Source: CANLBN01 sp965230205
GTDB taxonomy: Bacteria; Pseudomonadota; Gammaproteobacteria; Pseudomonadales; Cellvibrionaceae
Direction of reading: 5' to 3'
Length of the DNA: 64,000 bases
Assembly: GCA_965230205.1 (NCBI GenBank)
Contig: OZ245996.1
Coordinates: forward strand, 2,480,001-2,544,000
Below are positions 35,812 to 45,241 of the stretch, piece after piece (position 1 is the stretch's first letter; every line of letters starts with the position of its first letter). The translations under genes were made by a program, and so were the position numbers. The notes below the pieces were generated by a model. That model saw only the letters and a list, made by a program, of their open reading frames with translations, was not told the DNA's origin and made no database searches.

Positions 35812-35896
35812 TAGTCTTGATGATAAAAGTGAAATTAAAATTTTATTAAAGAAACGAAAAAAATCAATTTTAGTAAATGCAAAAAAATTGAATTAG
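35801..35896 (+). CDS. Very small lysine-rich ORF, 31 aa
   Basis: ATGATG overlaps the end of the previous gene, with AGGAAG upstream; ends TAG. The peptide is basic (ILLKKRKKSIL, then AKKLN). Coupling by overlap supports translation, but the size and AT-rich sequence make chance likely. Confidence 0.3.
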   Translation: MMNNSLDDKSEIKILLKKRKKSILVNAKKLN

Positions 35897-36031
35897 GTTT
35901 AAGGATTAATAAATCCCTTAGTAAGAGAGTTATACATGATTAAGTGATAGCTTTGATATAGTGCCTTTTTGCATTTGTCGGTTTTAATTTAAGTTTGTGT
36001 ATAGTTCTATGCTATTTTAGGAGTTTATCGA

Positions 36032-36352
36032 ATGAGTGAATTGTCAGGAAGTGAGATAGATTCGAAAGGCCTGATAAGAATAATATGTTTTATAACCTTT
36101 TCGCTAACTTTGTTTTCTTGCTCTGATAACACGTTTTCTGAGAAGAACTATTCTGATGAAAAATTTTATGGTGCTTATCAATATAAAAGTGGTGAAACTC
36201 TTTATGAAGCGCTTGAGCTAAATTCTGACCATGTATTCAATTCTTGGCTCCATGAGAGACCCAGTGCTAGCGGTGCTTGGTCATTGAAAGATGAAGCAAT
36301 ATTTATTTTTGATGCTATGAAAATATCAGCTGTTTTCGATAAGGTAGAATAA
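36032..36352 (+). CDS. Small putative lipoprotein
   Basis: 106 aa. A hydrophobic stretch ends in LTLFSC (lipobox, Cys30), preceded by a longer than usual polar N-terminus; a later start is possible. The mature part (YGAYQYKSGETLYEALELN, SGAWSLKDEAIFIF) looks like a short beta sheet domain, perhaps truncated. AGGAG ribosome site. Ends 2 bp from the convergent LysR gene. Function unknown. Confidence 0.65.
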   Translation: MSELSGSEIDSKGLIRIICFITFSLTLFSCSDNTFSEKNYSDEKFYGAYQYKSGETLYEALELNSDHVFNSWLHERPSASGAWSLKDEAIFIFDAMKISAVFDKVE

Positions 36353-36353
36353 G

Positions 36354-37220
36354 TTACCTTGTTTTAAGCTGTTCAATAGCCACTGCTTTTACTATTTTAG
36401 AAAGGGTTTGAGCTGCAGGAGTCAGCGCTGTATGTTCAGTTTGTGTAACATACATTTTTGGTAAGCTAGGCAAGTCTGCGGTTTTTCTGAATTCAAGAAA
36501 TTGCTCAGGCGTTTGGTATTTTGTTCTTGCCGTGATGCCTAATCCTGCTGAAATGGCTGCCCATACCCCAGCCAAGCTGGGAGTTGTGAGGGCGTATCTC
36601 CATGGGAGGTTGGCTTGCTCTAGAGCATCGATTCCATGTTGACGAAACTCGCAAGGGAAGTTAAAAGTGACTAATGGAATGAGCTCATTACTTTTTACTA
36701 TGCTCTGATCAGAAGGGCCGACCCAGATCATATCCATTTCAGCGATAAGATCCTCGCCATTACCGTTGTACTCTGGCGTAAATATCAGGGCTACATCTAA
36801 TCGCCCCAGTTTTACCTCTTCTGCCAATGCATAATTTCTCCCTATATCTGCTTCAACATGCACATTGGGGTACTCCTTTGCGAACAGTTTTAATATGCAT
36901 GGTAAAATTTTATCGGCAAAATCTTGTGGCATGCCTAAGCGTACAGTAGCCATACCTAATCGAGCGCCAAGGGAGGCAGCAGCTTCATCATTGAGGGAGA
37001 TAATCTGCTCTGCATACACTAAAAGTTTTTGGCCGGCTTCTGTCGGCACAAGCTTATTCTTCCTTCTCATAAAGAGAGGAAGCCCGGCCTGTTCTTCTAG
37101 CTTTTTCAGTTGCATACTGACCGCTGATTGGGATCGACCAAGCTGACGAGCGGCTTGAGCAAAGCTACCCAGCTTGGCGCCAACAACTATTGTACGCAGG
37201 GCGTTTAAGTCAAAATTCAT
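36354..37220 (-). CDS. LysR-family transcriptional regulator
   Basis: 288 aa. N-terminal winged helix (LNALRTIVVGAKLGSFAQAA, GRSQSAVSMQLKKLEE) and a periplasmic-binding-protein-like effector domain (~90-285). Divergent from an MFS transporter gene 128 bp away, so it most likely controls that gene and itself. Effector unknown. Confidence 0.93.
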   Translation of the reverse strand: MNFDLNALRTIVVGAKLGSFAQAARQLGRSQSAVSMQLKKLEEQAGLPLFMRRKNKLVPTEAGQKLLVYAEQIISLNDEAAASLGARLGMATVRLGMPQDFADKILPCILKLFAKEYPNVHVEADIGRNYALAEEVKLGRLDVALIFTPEYNGNGEDLIAEMDMIWVGPSDQSIVKSNELIPLVTFNFPCEFRQHGIDALEQANLPWRYALTTPSLAGVWAAISAGLGITARTKYQTPEQFLEFRKTADLPSLPKMYVTQTEHTALTPAAQTLSKIVKAVAIEQLKTR

Positions 37221-37222
37221 AC

Positions 37223-37267
37223 TTCAATAATTCGAAAGTAAAGCATCAAGACTATTCATTATACGAA
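37223..37267. promoter_or_regulatory. Candidate LysR operator region (two TTC...GAA elements)
   Basis: TTCAATAATTCGAA (37223-37236) and TTCATTATACGAA (37255-37267) are similar imperfect dyads in the lysR/MFS intergenic space, 32 bp apart, right next to the lysR start. Two such sites fit a LysR-type recognition plus activation pair, but the dyads are short. Confidence 0.35.
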
Positions 37268-37348
37268 ACTGCTTGAGTTTGATAAAGTAGTTCAATATGT
37301 ACAACAATATCAATGTAAGAGTGATGAAGCTTAACGGGGTGATAGATA

Positions 37349-38617
37349 GTGAATACAGCGGCACCTGCTCAATATAATTCCTTACTTAACCCTGTGCTGA
37401 TAGCGGGGTGTGTCATTATCTTGGTAAGCTTTGCTATCCGTTCTACATTTGGTTTGTTTCAAATTCCTATCTCTGAAGAGTTTAACTGGTTGAGGGCAGA
37501 CTTTTCTTTTGCGATAGCTATTCAAAATTTGTTTTGGGGAATTGGTCAGCCGCTATTTGGTGCTTTAGCTGAAAAATATGGGGACCGGAAGGCAATTATT
37601 GTTGGGGCCGTTACTTATGCTATCGGGCTGGTTTTATCGTCATACGCTATTACTCCAGGCCAGCATCAGCTTTTAGAAATTCTAGTAGGGTTTGGCATTG
37701 CGGGAACAGGGTTTGGTGTAATTCTCGCTGTAGTTGGTCGGGCAACATCAGATAAGCATCGCTCGCTCGCGCTTGGTATTGCCACTGCAGCTGGTTCAGC
37801 TGGTCAGATAGTTGGCCCTCCTATAGCACAAGCGTTAATGCACAGTTTACCTTGGCAGTCGGTATTTATTGTTTTTGCTGGCCTTATTCTTCTATCGCTA
37901 TTTGCTCTTTTCTTTATGCGTGTACCACCGCCGGTAAAAGTCCAGCAGCATGATGAGGGACTTAGCAAGGTTATTGCCAAGGCAGTTAAAGATCCATCGT
38001 TTATGTTTATCTTTCTTGGTTTTTTCTCTTGCGGATATCAGCTGGCATTTATTACTGCTCATTTTCCTGCATTCATTACGGAAATGTGTAGTGCAATATC
38101 GCCTGGCAGTATTATTCAGTCCCTAGGTGTTACATCTACATCGGCTCTGGGTGCAATAGCAATCGCGTTAATTGGTGTATCCAATATTGGAGGAACTATT
38201 CTGGCGGGGTGGTTAGGTATTAAATATTCAAGAAAGTATCTATTGGCGGGTATTTATGTCATGCGGACTATTGTCGCTGCACTCTTTATTCTTAACCCTA
38301 TTACGCCAGAGTCTGTTGTTATTTTTTCAATTTTAATGGGAGCATTATGGCTGGCGACAGTGCCTTTGACTGCTGGCCTTGTTGGCCAAATATATGGCTT
38401 ACGTTATATGGGAACGCTCTATGGTTTGGTGTTCTTCTCACATCAACTAGGAGGCTTTTTAGGTGTTTGGCTTGGCGGTACAATGTACGATATATACGGT
38501 AATTACACGGTAGTATGGTGGGTAGGCATTGGCGTGGGTGCTTTCTCGGCACTTATTCACCTTCCCATTAAGGAGAAGCCATGGATAGAGCGACAACCAC
38601 AATTAATAGCCTCATAA
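37349..38617 (+). CDS. MFS transporter, monocarboxylate/oxalate-formate type
   Basis: 422 aa, GTG start behind GGGGTG. Twelve hydrophobic segments in two halves; the loop 2-3 motif appears as GALAEKYGDRKAI. The pattern RSTFGLFQIPISEEFNW and the TSDKHRSLALGIATAAGSAG region are typical of OFA/MCT-like members. Substrate probably a small carboxylate; the divergent LysR gene is its likely regulator. Confidence 0.88.
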   Translation: MNTAAPAQYNSLLNPVLIAGCVIILVSFAIRSTFGLFQIPISEEFNWLRADFSFAIAIQNLFWGIGQPLFGALAEKYGDRKAIIVGAVTYAIGLVLSSYAITPGQHQLLEILVGFGIAGTGFGVILAVVGRATSDKHRSLALGIATAAGSAGQIVGPPIAQALMHSLPWQSVFIVFAGLILLSLFALFFMRVPPPVKVQQHDEGLSKVIAKAVKDPSFMFIFLGFFSCGYQLAFITAHFPAFITEMCSAISPGSIIQSLGVTSTSALGAIAIALIGVSNIGGTILAGWLGIKYSRKYLLAGIYVMRTIVAALFILNPITPESVVIFSILMGALWLATVPLTAGLVGQIYGLRYMGTLYGLVFFSHQLGGFLGVWLGGTMYDIYGNYTVVWWVGIGVGAFSALIHLPIKEKPWIERQPQLIAS

Positions 38618-38676
38618 TAAAAATAAAGAAAAAGTAAGATCAGATATAATTTTTATTGGCTATAGGAAGGCATATT

Positions 38677-39927
38677 ATGAAAATTTCTCTATTATTTTTA
38701 ACGGGTTTTTATTTTGTAATCTCTTTATCCAGCCATGCTGCTGGGAATTTTACAAGAATTCATGAAAGTTTTGTGGTGCTGCAAAACATGAGGCCTGGAA
38801 TATCAGAAGAAGGCGATGTTGTTGCAGCGTCTAGAGATACATTTTTTGTAGGTAATGGCTCTGATCCTAGCGTTATAGAAATTGACTTATCCTCCGAAAG
38901 CTATAGATTTGGCGATGCTAATTTATCTCAGTCCATTCATATTCGTAATGGACGCGAAATTGTATTTTTGGCTTCCAAAGACGATCCAAGTTGTAGCGAC
39001 TTTGCCGGTGTTTATCGAAGGCTAGTATCAAGTCCACTTATCACTCCATTACTGGAAGGGTGTCGAGGTGGAAGCTTTACTGATTCACCTCGTTATTCTA
39101 TCGCCATGTCATCTAACGGCACTGTCGTCGCCCCAAGTGTTTTTGGATTAATACTGGTTGGTCCTTCAACAGGTCCTTTAAATAATCCACTCGGTGGAAC
39201 GCGTATACGCTACTCAACCGTCGGCAGAGTAGCGGTTAATGATTCTGGACAAATTGCATTGCAGAGTGAAACCGGTACTGGGCGAAGGATAATTTTCTTT
39301 GATGATTCTACAGATCTCACCGATTTTACCGTTATTGCGATGTTTAGTATTGCTAATAACCCCATCATTGCAGTTAATAACTCAGGTGCGATTATATTTT
39401 CTATCAATGATAGTTTTACATCGATAATAGAAGGGGTAGAGACCAATTTTCAGCCCGGTGTTTATTTGTCGGAGCTTACTGCAAGTGCTACCGAAAGAAG
39501 TTTAACTGCTATTGCTGATAATACAGGTGATTTTTGTTATTTTGGCGCTGTTACTATCAATGATTCGGGGCACTACGCATTCAGTGCGCAACTTAGAAGT
39601 GGAATAACTAGTCGGTGTTCATCTGATTCAGGAATGGACGGTGTTTTTAATGGTGGCAATCCTATAGACGATATTATCATTGCAAATGGTGATATAGATT
39701 TGGAGTCTCACCAATTCTTTGATTCTGTTACTTTGGGGTATTTAAATAATCGTGATGAGCTTAGCTTTCTCACTACCTATAGCGAACCTTTAGTCAGCCC
39801 TACTTTTGTATGGAAGGCAAACTTTGAAGATATTTATCGTTCACCGTCTATGCTTGAACGATTTTTTATTTTAATGAGAGAGGTTTGGCAGTATTTAATC
39901 AATTGGTTTAGTTATATTTTTTCGTAA
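38677..39927 (+). CDS. Secreted beta-propeller-like protein with NxSG repeats
   Basis: 416 aa from ATG 38677 (AGGAAGG upstream). Signal peptide (~1-24, SSHAA). The body repeats a motif of the form V/I-N-D/N-S-G-x-I/Y-x-F/L (VAVNDSGQIALQS, IAVNNSGAIIFSI, VTINDSGHYAFSA), as in choice-of-anchor tandem NxxGxxxxx proteins. The C-terminal ~25 residues are hydrophobic and aromatic (WQYLINWFSYIFS) and could anchor it. No catalytic motif. Function unknown. Confidence 0.75.
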   Translation: MKISLLFLTGFYFVISLSSHAAGNFTRIHESFVVLQNMRPGISEEGDVVAASRDTFFVGNGSDPSVIEIDLSSESYRFGDANLSQSIHIRNGREIVFLASKDDPSCSDFAGVYRRLVSSPLITPLLEGCRGGSFTDSPRYSIAMSSNGTVVAPSVFGLILVGPSTGPLNNPLGGTRIRYSTVGRVAVNDSGQIALQSETGTGRRIIFFDDSTDLTDFTVIAMFSIANNPIIAVNNSGAIIFSINDSFTSIIEGVETNFQPGVYLSELTASATERSLTAIADNTGDFCYFGAVTINDSGHYAFSAQLRSGITSRCSSDSGMDGVFNGGNPIDDIIIANGDIDLESHQFFDSVTLGYLNNRDELSFLTTYSEPLVSPTFVWKANFEDIYRSPSMLERFFILMREVWQYLINWFSYIFS

Positions 39928-39946
39928 TAAAAATGATAATTTCTTG

Positions 39947-40513
39947 ATGGGAGAATTTTTAGCCTTGAATACCAAAGAATCTAACGAAAACGCAGAAGAA
40001 ATACTGAAGCTTGCCTTAGCAGAAGCTCAGCAGTCAGTGAGGTCTTATGATACAAAGGCCCAGATTTGTGGAGTTGGCTATATTTTTTCCTTAAATATTA
40101 TTTTTGCAATCAATAATACTATTTGGCCAGAAACAGAGGTGAGTATTTTTTACTTGGTTGTTTGTTGGTCAATGTTTATTTTGCCTATTATACTTTTTGG
40201 CTATGTTTTATATCCTTCTCGTAAAAGTATGAGTTTTGATAAAGGTCAAAATAATACAGAAAAGACTAATGATAGTTATGAAGTGAAAAAACTACTTTAT
40301 ATTAGTTTAAACAAATATGATTCAGTTACCAAGTTAACCCATGCGGCTTTAGCCTCTGATCCCTTGCAAGAGCTTGCATTTGAGTTGCTTAAGTCGTCTG
40401 AGTTAAGAGATCGTAAGCGAAAGCGTTTTCTGCGAGCATTAATTATTTCACTAATTGCCTTTATGCTGATGCTGGTTTTTCAGTTTACGGAAGTTCTATT
40501 CGATATCTCTTAA
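39947..40513 (+). CDS. PycTM-like membrane protein
   Basis: 188 aa. Start uncertain (ATG 39947, or TTG 39965). Residues ~20-45 carry AEAQQSVRSYDTKAQI leading into the first helix, the D-x-KA pattern seen in Pycsar effector (PycTM) and DUF5706 proteins. Two helices (~42-60 and ~68-90), a soluble segment and a last helix (~162-182) preceded by RDRKRKRFLRAL. PycTM proteins act as membrane-damaging effectors controlled by cyclic pyrimidine nucleotides, but no cyclase gene is near. The similarity is modest. Confidence 0.55.
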   Translation: MGEFLALNTKESNENAEEILKLALAEAQQSVRSYDTKAQICGVGYIFSLNIIFAINNTIWPETEVSIFYLVVCWSMFILPIILFGYVLYPSRKSMSFDKGQNNTEKTNDSYEVKKLLYISLNKYDSVTKLTHAALASDPLQELAFELLKSSELRDRKRKRFLRALIISLIAFMLMLVFQFTEVLFDIS

Positions 40514-40563
40514 ATAGCTACTGAGCTTCAATATTAAAAGCTTGAGATAATAACTAGTCAAAT

Positions 40564-40604
40564 AAAAGGCCTTAACCTTTGGGTTTATTGCTAAGGCCTT
40601 TTAT
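40564..40604. terminator. Bidirectional rho-independent terminator
   Basis: Stem AAAAGGCCTTA / TAAGGCCTTTT (11 bp, 40564-40574 pairing with 40592-40602) with a ~17-base loop, flanked by A- and T-runs on both sides. It lies between the convergent PycTM-like and MmgE/PrpD genes, serving both. Confidence 0.8.
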
Positions 40605-40616
40605 GTTGCTTTCAGT

Positions 40617-42044
40617 TTATGCAGGTTCAGCTAGCCTTTCTGTTTGATTTTCGGGGTTAAATTTAAACAGATTTTCTTTGGCAACATAATGTTGGGTAAG
40701 CTCTGAAATATGATGAAGTTCTTCTATATGCAGAATGGAGGAGATAACTTTGTTAGCGCTATCTACACTTATTTTGTTATCCGCATTTTGATGGAATTTT
40801 CCTAGAAGATCATTCATTGGTATTGGATTTTCAGTATTTCCTTTTGCATGACGTTTTCTTAGGGTGTACTCCTGTCCACCATGTGTTTCGATGGTAACAA
40901 TAGCTCCCCAGTTGTTCGGGTACTCTGCTGTGCATGTTTCATCTTCATAAACCACCACTTTTTTTGCAAGTTCTTGAATATTAGTATCTTCAAGAGTTTC
41001 TTGAGTATAACTGTTTAACCCTGGCATTTCCTTTAGAAGTGTCAGCGCAGTAGTGAACTGCACACTGAATTGAGCACCTAGCTCGTCTTCAGGAATTACA
41101 ATTCTTCCAACATGAACTGTTCCGTGTTGGCTGGTACCAATTCTAATGACTTTTATCGCGTTTATATTAATATCGTTGTTAACGACTAGTTCTTTTGCCG
41201 CTTCAATAGGTGCGTGAATAAAGTAACAGCAATTATAAAGTTTTAGAGCGACATCATTGATAATATATTCCTCGAATAGTTTATCAGTTAAGCGAGAGAT
41301 ATCTGTTGTATCACTGTAGACATTACAGAATCCTTTTTTGCCTTCGAGAACCGATTCTGGGCCTGTTAATCCCGATTTGGCAAGGTATGCAGCACGAATG
41401 CCAGCTGTTGTTGGAATGGCTGTATGAATACGTTTAACACTGCCACCCGCTTGTGTGTACTCGATTAGGCCACCAGAAAAACTACCTGCAATGCCAAGAG
41501 CATTCACTAATTGATCCTCTGATAATCCCATTAATAAACCAGCGGCTAATGCAGCGCCATAAGGGCCTGTTGCTTGTGGTGTGTGATGTCCGCGCCGTAA
41601 GCAACCGGGGGATACTGAGTGAGCAACGCGCAGCATGACTTCTAAGCCTGCAGCGTAAGCTTTTAAGACATCGCTTCCGCTTGCGTCAAATTCTTCACCT
41701 ATAGCTAAAGCAACAGGCAAAATGACCGCACTTGGATGAGTTTGTACTCTTAAACAAGTGTCATCAAAATCTTGTCCGTGTCCAAATGTGCCATTAATAA
41801 AAGCGGCAAACTCTGGACTGGTTTTATCTCCGTGATAGACCACTGAAGAATTTCCTCTGCCATCTAATAATTGGAAGTATTCATATACTTGATTGCACCA
41901 AAGCAAATTGCTGCAACCTATTTGTAAACCAATCTGATCTAAAATTAACGTCTTTACTTTGTCGCTTAACTCTTTGTTAAGGTCTGAGTTGTAAAGTTCT
42001 ATTCCAAATTTAACCAGTTGTCTGGTTTCACCTACTGCGTTCAT
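40617..42044 (-). CDS. MmgE/PrpD family protein
   Basis: 475 aa, full length for the family. GTFGHGQDFDDT and HPSAVILPVALAIGEE, ATGPYGAALAAGLLMGLSED, and SGGLIEYTQAGGSVKRIH are the conserved blocks of the MmgE/PrpD fold, which includes 2-methylcitrate dehydratase and cis-aconitate decarboxylase. No methylcitrate-cycle genes are nearby, so this is probably another hydroxy- or unsaturated acid enzyme. Divergent from an MFS transporter that may carry its substrate. Confidence 0.88.
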   Translation of the reverse strand: MNAVGETRQLVKFGIELYNSDLNKELSDKVKTLILDQIGLQIGCSNLLWCNQVYEYFQLLDGRGNSSVVYHGDKTSPEFAAFINGTFGHGQDFDDTCLRVQTHPSAVILPVALAIGEEFDASGSDVLKAYAAGLEVMLRVAHSVSPGCLRRGHHTPQATGPYGAALAAGLLMGLSEDQLVNALGIAGSFSGGLIEYTQAGGSVKRIHTAIPTTAGIRAAYLAKSGLTGPESVLEGKKGFCNVYSDTTDISRLTDKLFEEYIINDVALKLYNCCYFIHAPIEAAKELVVNNDININAIKVIRIGTSQHGTVHVGRIVIPEDELGAQFSVQFTTALTLLKEMPGLNSYTQETLEDTNIQELAKKVVVYEDETCTAEYPNNWGAIVTIETHGGQEYTLRKRHAKGNTENPIPMNDLLGKFHQNADNKISVDSANKVISSILHIEELHHISELTQHYVAKENLFKFNPENQTERLAEPA

Positions 42045-42464
42045 TTTTAAGCTCCGGGTTGGTTGTGACTGATTAAAAGCCTACCAATAATTTTTTTGAT
42101 TTACGGTCTTGTTTTGTGCCAAAAGAGCAGAGTTGACGATTGGTTCATGTTTTTTTCTAATGTTGTCACTGTAAATGTTATTTATTTTATTTGTAATTTT
42201 TTTTACTTAAAAAATAAATAAAAATGGTGCATTGTTTATGTTTTCATATGGTGCAAAAAAATACAATCAGTATTTTTTAATGCAATTTTTTGGTGCCTGG
42301 CAGGATTTTTTGGTGCGTTATCGGTAGCTAAAAATTTATAACTTTAATTATATTATTTTAATTAATACATTTATTAAAATAAATTTTATTTGTCTATTGG
42401 TTTGTTTTTTTAAACTAATTTTTTAATTATGATGTTTTTATAATATTGATGAGAGAGCAAGCGT
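42045..42464. promoter_or_regulatory. AT-rich divergent promoter region with GGTGC repeats
   Basis: 420 bases. Four copies of GGTGC lie on the plus strand (42226, 42250, 42292, 42312), two inside ATGGTGCA and two inside TTTTTTGGTGC. They may be operator half-sites for an unlinked regulator; no regulator gene is adjacent. Confidence 0.35.
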
Positions 42465-43616
42465 ATGAGATTGGGTCTTTGGGCAACTTACTTTGCAGTG
42501 TTTTTATGTTATAGCATTCTTTATTCTCCGCAACCATTGCTAAATATGTTTATTGATGTTTATGGCGTCACGGCAGCCAATGTCTCTCTTATTGTGACAG
42601 CTTCATTTATTCCGCTGTTTGTTGCGCCTCTTGTCTATGGGTATCTTCTAGGTCGATTGAATATTAAACATATTCAATCGAAGGTATTAATTCTATTATC
42701 ATTGTTAGTTGCTATATTTTCGATAAGTTCTTATTTCCCTTTAGTGATCATCCTCCGTTTTGCTGAGGGTTTTTTGCTGCCTATCATTTTGACAATGTCA
42801 ATAAATTATATATATAACAATTATGATTATGACCGGCAGTTTTATATGTCTTGTTATGTCACAGCCACAATTATTGGTGGTTTCTTAGGCCGCTTTTTAG
42901 CTGGTGCTATTGCTACTTATAGCGAGTGGCAATACTATTTCTATGGCCTGTCCGCCTGCCTTTTGATTTGTGGTTTAGTAATCTACTATTGTAATAAAGA
43001 AGAAGTGGAGTCTAATGAGTCCGTTGCCGTGAGTCTTATCGATATTTGGAGTAATGTTAAAGCAGGCTGGCCTATCTATTTTTCATCATTCTTCTTATTT
43101 GCCGCCTTTGTATCAGTGCTGAATGTTATTCCTTTTAGAATTGTTGATATAGAACCCACGTCAACCGAATTTACAACAGCAATTATGTATTCTGGTTATA
43201 TAATGGGTATCGTTACCTCATTAAGTAGTTCATGGTTGCTTAAACGGTATGGTTCTTCTCAACTATTAATAGTCGCTGGCTATTTAGTGTTTTTTCTATC
43301 TGTCATATTGTTGTATGTGGATCGATTGTCGATATTGTTTCTTGCATCATTTGTCTTTTCTGGTGCTATGTTTTTTATTCACTCCTTGTCATCCTCTGTT
43401 GGAATGACGCCTAATAAAAAACTGGGTAACGCTCTGTATCTTTGCTTTTATTATTTAGGTGGTGCATTTGGATCATTAGTACCACCATTGCTATATCATC
43501 ATTTTGATTGGAATACATTTTTAATGAGTGTTTTGTTAATGATTTTGTTAGGCACAATTTCTTGTCTATTGATGAGGCCTAAAGGTCAATTGTTTTACCG
43601 AGGAGAAGCTAAATAA
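42465..43616 (+). CDS. MFS transporter
   Basis: 383 aa, about 12 membrane segments. YSPQPLLN near residue 20 and a FIPLFVAPLVYGYLLGRLN segment resemble the YnfM/inner-membrane MFS group. The usual basic loop 2-3 motif is weak. Substrate unknown; the divergent MmgE/PrpD gene suggests an organic acid. Confidence 0.85.
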   Translation: MRLGLWATYFAVFLCYSILYSPQPLLNMFIDVYGVTAANVSLIVTASFIPLFVAPLVYGYLLGRLNIKHIQSKVLILLSLLVAIFSISSYFPLVIILRFAEGFLLPIILTMSINYIYNNYDYDRQFYMSCYVTATIIGGFLGRFLAGAIATYSEWQYYFYGLSACLLICGLVIYYCNKEEVESNESVAVSLIDIWSNVKAGWPIYFSSFFLFAAFVSVLNVIPFRIVDIEPTSTEFTTAIMYSGYIMGIVTSLSSSWLLKRYGSSQLLIVAGYLVFFLSVILLYVDRLSILFLASFVFSGAMFFIHSLSSSVGMTPNKKLGNALYLCFYYLGGAFGSLVPPLLYHHFDWNTFLMSVLLMILLGTISCLLMRPKGQLFYRGEAK

Positions 43617-43719
43617 ATTAGGCAGGCATATTAATTTAACAGAGTTATTATCGTTGCCCTGTATAATTCAGTTAAGCTCACAGGCTTGAAAATAATCGTG
43701 TGTTTAGTAAAGTAGGTGG

Positions 43720-44361
43720 ATGCGAGAAAAATTATACAACCTTGATGCCGACCAGAATATAACAATATTGGGCCTGGCCTCCTTATTGCTTGAGGTCTGG
43801 GCGCGTAAGACTTGTCCTAACTTGATGAATTTTAGGTTGGCGCGCTTAAAAGGGTATAAAAGAATATTTAATAAAACAGACTCTTTTTTGATTCGTAATG
43901 ACTTGCTTCCTGGTGACTCCAACGCATATGCGTGTATCAGCGCAGTTCCTTGTGATAATACGCCAGATTTAATTGTATCTGCTTTCGAAATTCCTTTAAC
44001 TGAATGGGCGTATTTTGTCCAACGTGAGTTTGAGTATCGTTTGGTCAGTGTTCCCTTTACTGAAATAACAACAGGACACGCCAGCGAAGGCGTTATTTGT
44101 CTTGGGGATTTCGAAAACGATCAGCAGTGTGAAACAATCGTCAATGCTGATCCACTACGTGCGCAACGATGGCAAGAATTCAGGGCTAAGTATGATGGCC
44201 CAATGTGGCGTTATGATTTATTACCAGAGCCAGAATATCTCGCGGCTTGTTTAAAAACTGCCGAGCAATGTGGTGAGGAAGTTTATAATAATTTTGTGGA
44301 TACTACATTTGTGGGTGATGGCCGCACTATCAGAACCTATTTAGAGCACATGGGTGAATAA
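43720..44361 (+). CDS. Gamma-glutamylcyclotransferase-like protein (tentative)
   Basis: 213 aa, no signal peptide. RLARLKGYKRIFNKT, SNAYACISAVP, and FEIPLTEWAYFVQREFEYRL recall the GGCT-like fold, where a Glu in the D/E-x-x-E-x-x-Y region is catalytic. The typical YGSN opening is replaced by an unrelated N-terminus. The similarity is partial; it could also be an unrelated beta-barrel protein. Stands alone downstream of the MFS gene. Confidence 0.5.
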   Translation: MREKLYNLDADQNITILGLASLLLEVWARKTCPNLMNFRLARLKGYKRIFNKTDSFLIRNDLLPGDSNAYACISAVPCDNTPDLIVSAFEIPLTEWAYFVQREFEYRLVSVPFTEITTGHASEGVICLGDFENDQQCETIVNADPLRAQRWQEFRAKYDGPMWRYDLLPEPEYLAACLKTAEQCGEEVYNNFVDTTFVGDGRTIRTYLEHMGE

Positions 44362-44401
44362 GCCTTAGTGGCAGTAACTGTAAAATTAGTGTTAACAGGC
44401 C

Positions 44402-45241
44402 CTAGTTATTTACTCCTTTCTTTTGTTTATTTAATTCTTCTGCCAACCAGGGCGATTCAGTAACTAATCTGACAGCGTAGTCCAGACGTTTTTCTGTGAT
44501 ATAGGGAAAGCCATTATCAAAATTGACTGACCATGCCAGTGTTTTTATTGAGGGAACTTCGGTTCGACTCCAATAAATATTCAGCGCAGTATTGGGGAAG
44601 TATTGAGTATCAATATCCGGGTAGTAATTAACAGGGTGGTCCAGTAAGCCGAGTTCATGGGCATAGGGCAATCGCCAATCATTAGAAGAGCATAGCCATT
44701 CCTCATTAACGGCTACCTTATAACTGTGAGTATCACATTGGATATCGTAGCAACTGCCTGAATCGGCAAGCCCATATTCTGGTGAGTTGCTTGACTCTAC
44801 TGTGTTATGAGCTGCTGTCGTTAATTCTGAATTGGCATCTTGTTCTGACGGCGGTTCATACCAGGAGTACGTGTGCTCTTTATCCTGCCAACCGCCATCA
44901 TTTTGTTTGACTTCCCAGAGCAGGCCGGAAAAATGGTCATAGACACAAACCCAATGGCTGGCATCGTTGGGGAGAAGTTGTCCGCCCATATCCACTTTAT
45001 AGAAACGCTCAACCACAGGTTTATCAACTAATTCAGCTTCAAGCCAGAGTTGATAGCCAGATTTTATTGAGGTTTTATCATTGATAGGCTCTTTAAACTC
45101 TATTTTTGAGGGTGTTTTATCGGGTATGGAAAGTGAAATAGTGCGTTTCTGATGGGGCTGTGGCGGTTGATTTGTCAAAAATACCCCGACTCCAAAGCAG
45201 AGTATCAATAATATCAGTAGTAAAAAGCGTCGCTGTACCAT
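44402..45241 (-). CDS. DUF1566 (Lcl-like) membrane-anchored protein
   Basis: 279 aa. N-terminal anchor (~5-24). Residues ~95-270 follow the DUF1566 pattern: VYDHFSGLLWEVKQNDGGWQ, WRLPYAHELGLLD, FPNTALNIYWSRTEV and WSVNFDNGFP with a final VRLV. These C-type-lectin-like domains occur in surface or periplasmic proteins of unknown role. Cysteines at CYDIQC and WLCSSNDWR could form disulfides. Confidence 0.85.
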   Translation of the reverse strand: MVQRRFLLLILLILCFGVGVFLTNQPPQPHQKRTISLSIPDKTPSKIEFKEPINDKTSIKSGYQLWLEAELVDKPVVERFYKVDMGGQLLPNDASHWVCVYDHFSGLLWEVKQNDGGWQDKEHTYSWYEPPSEQDANSELTTAAHNTVESSNSPEYGLADSGSCYDIQCDTHSYKVAVNEEWLCSSNDWRLPYAHELGLLDHPVNYYPDIDTQYFPNTALNIYWSRTEVPSIKTLAWSVNFDNGFPYITEKRLDYAVRLVTESPWLAEELNKQKKGVNN

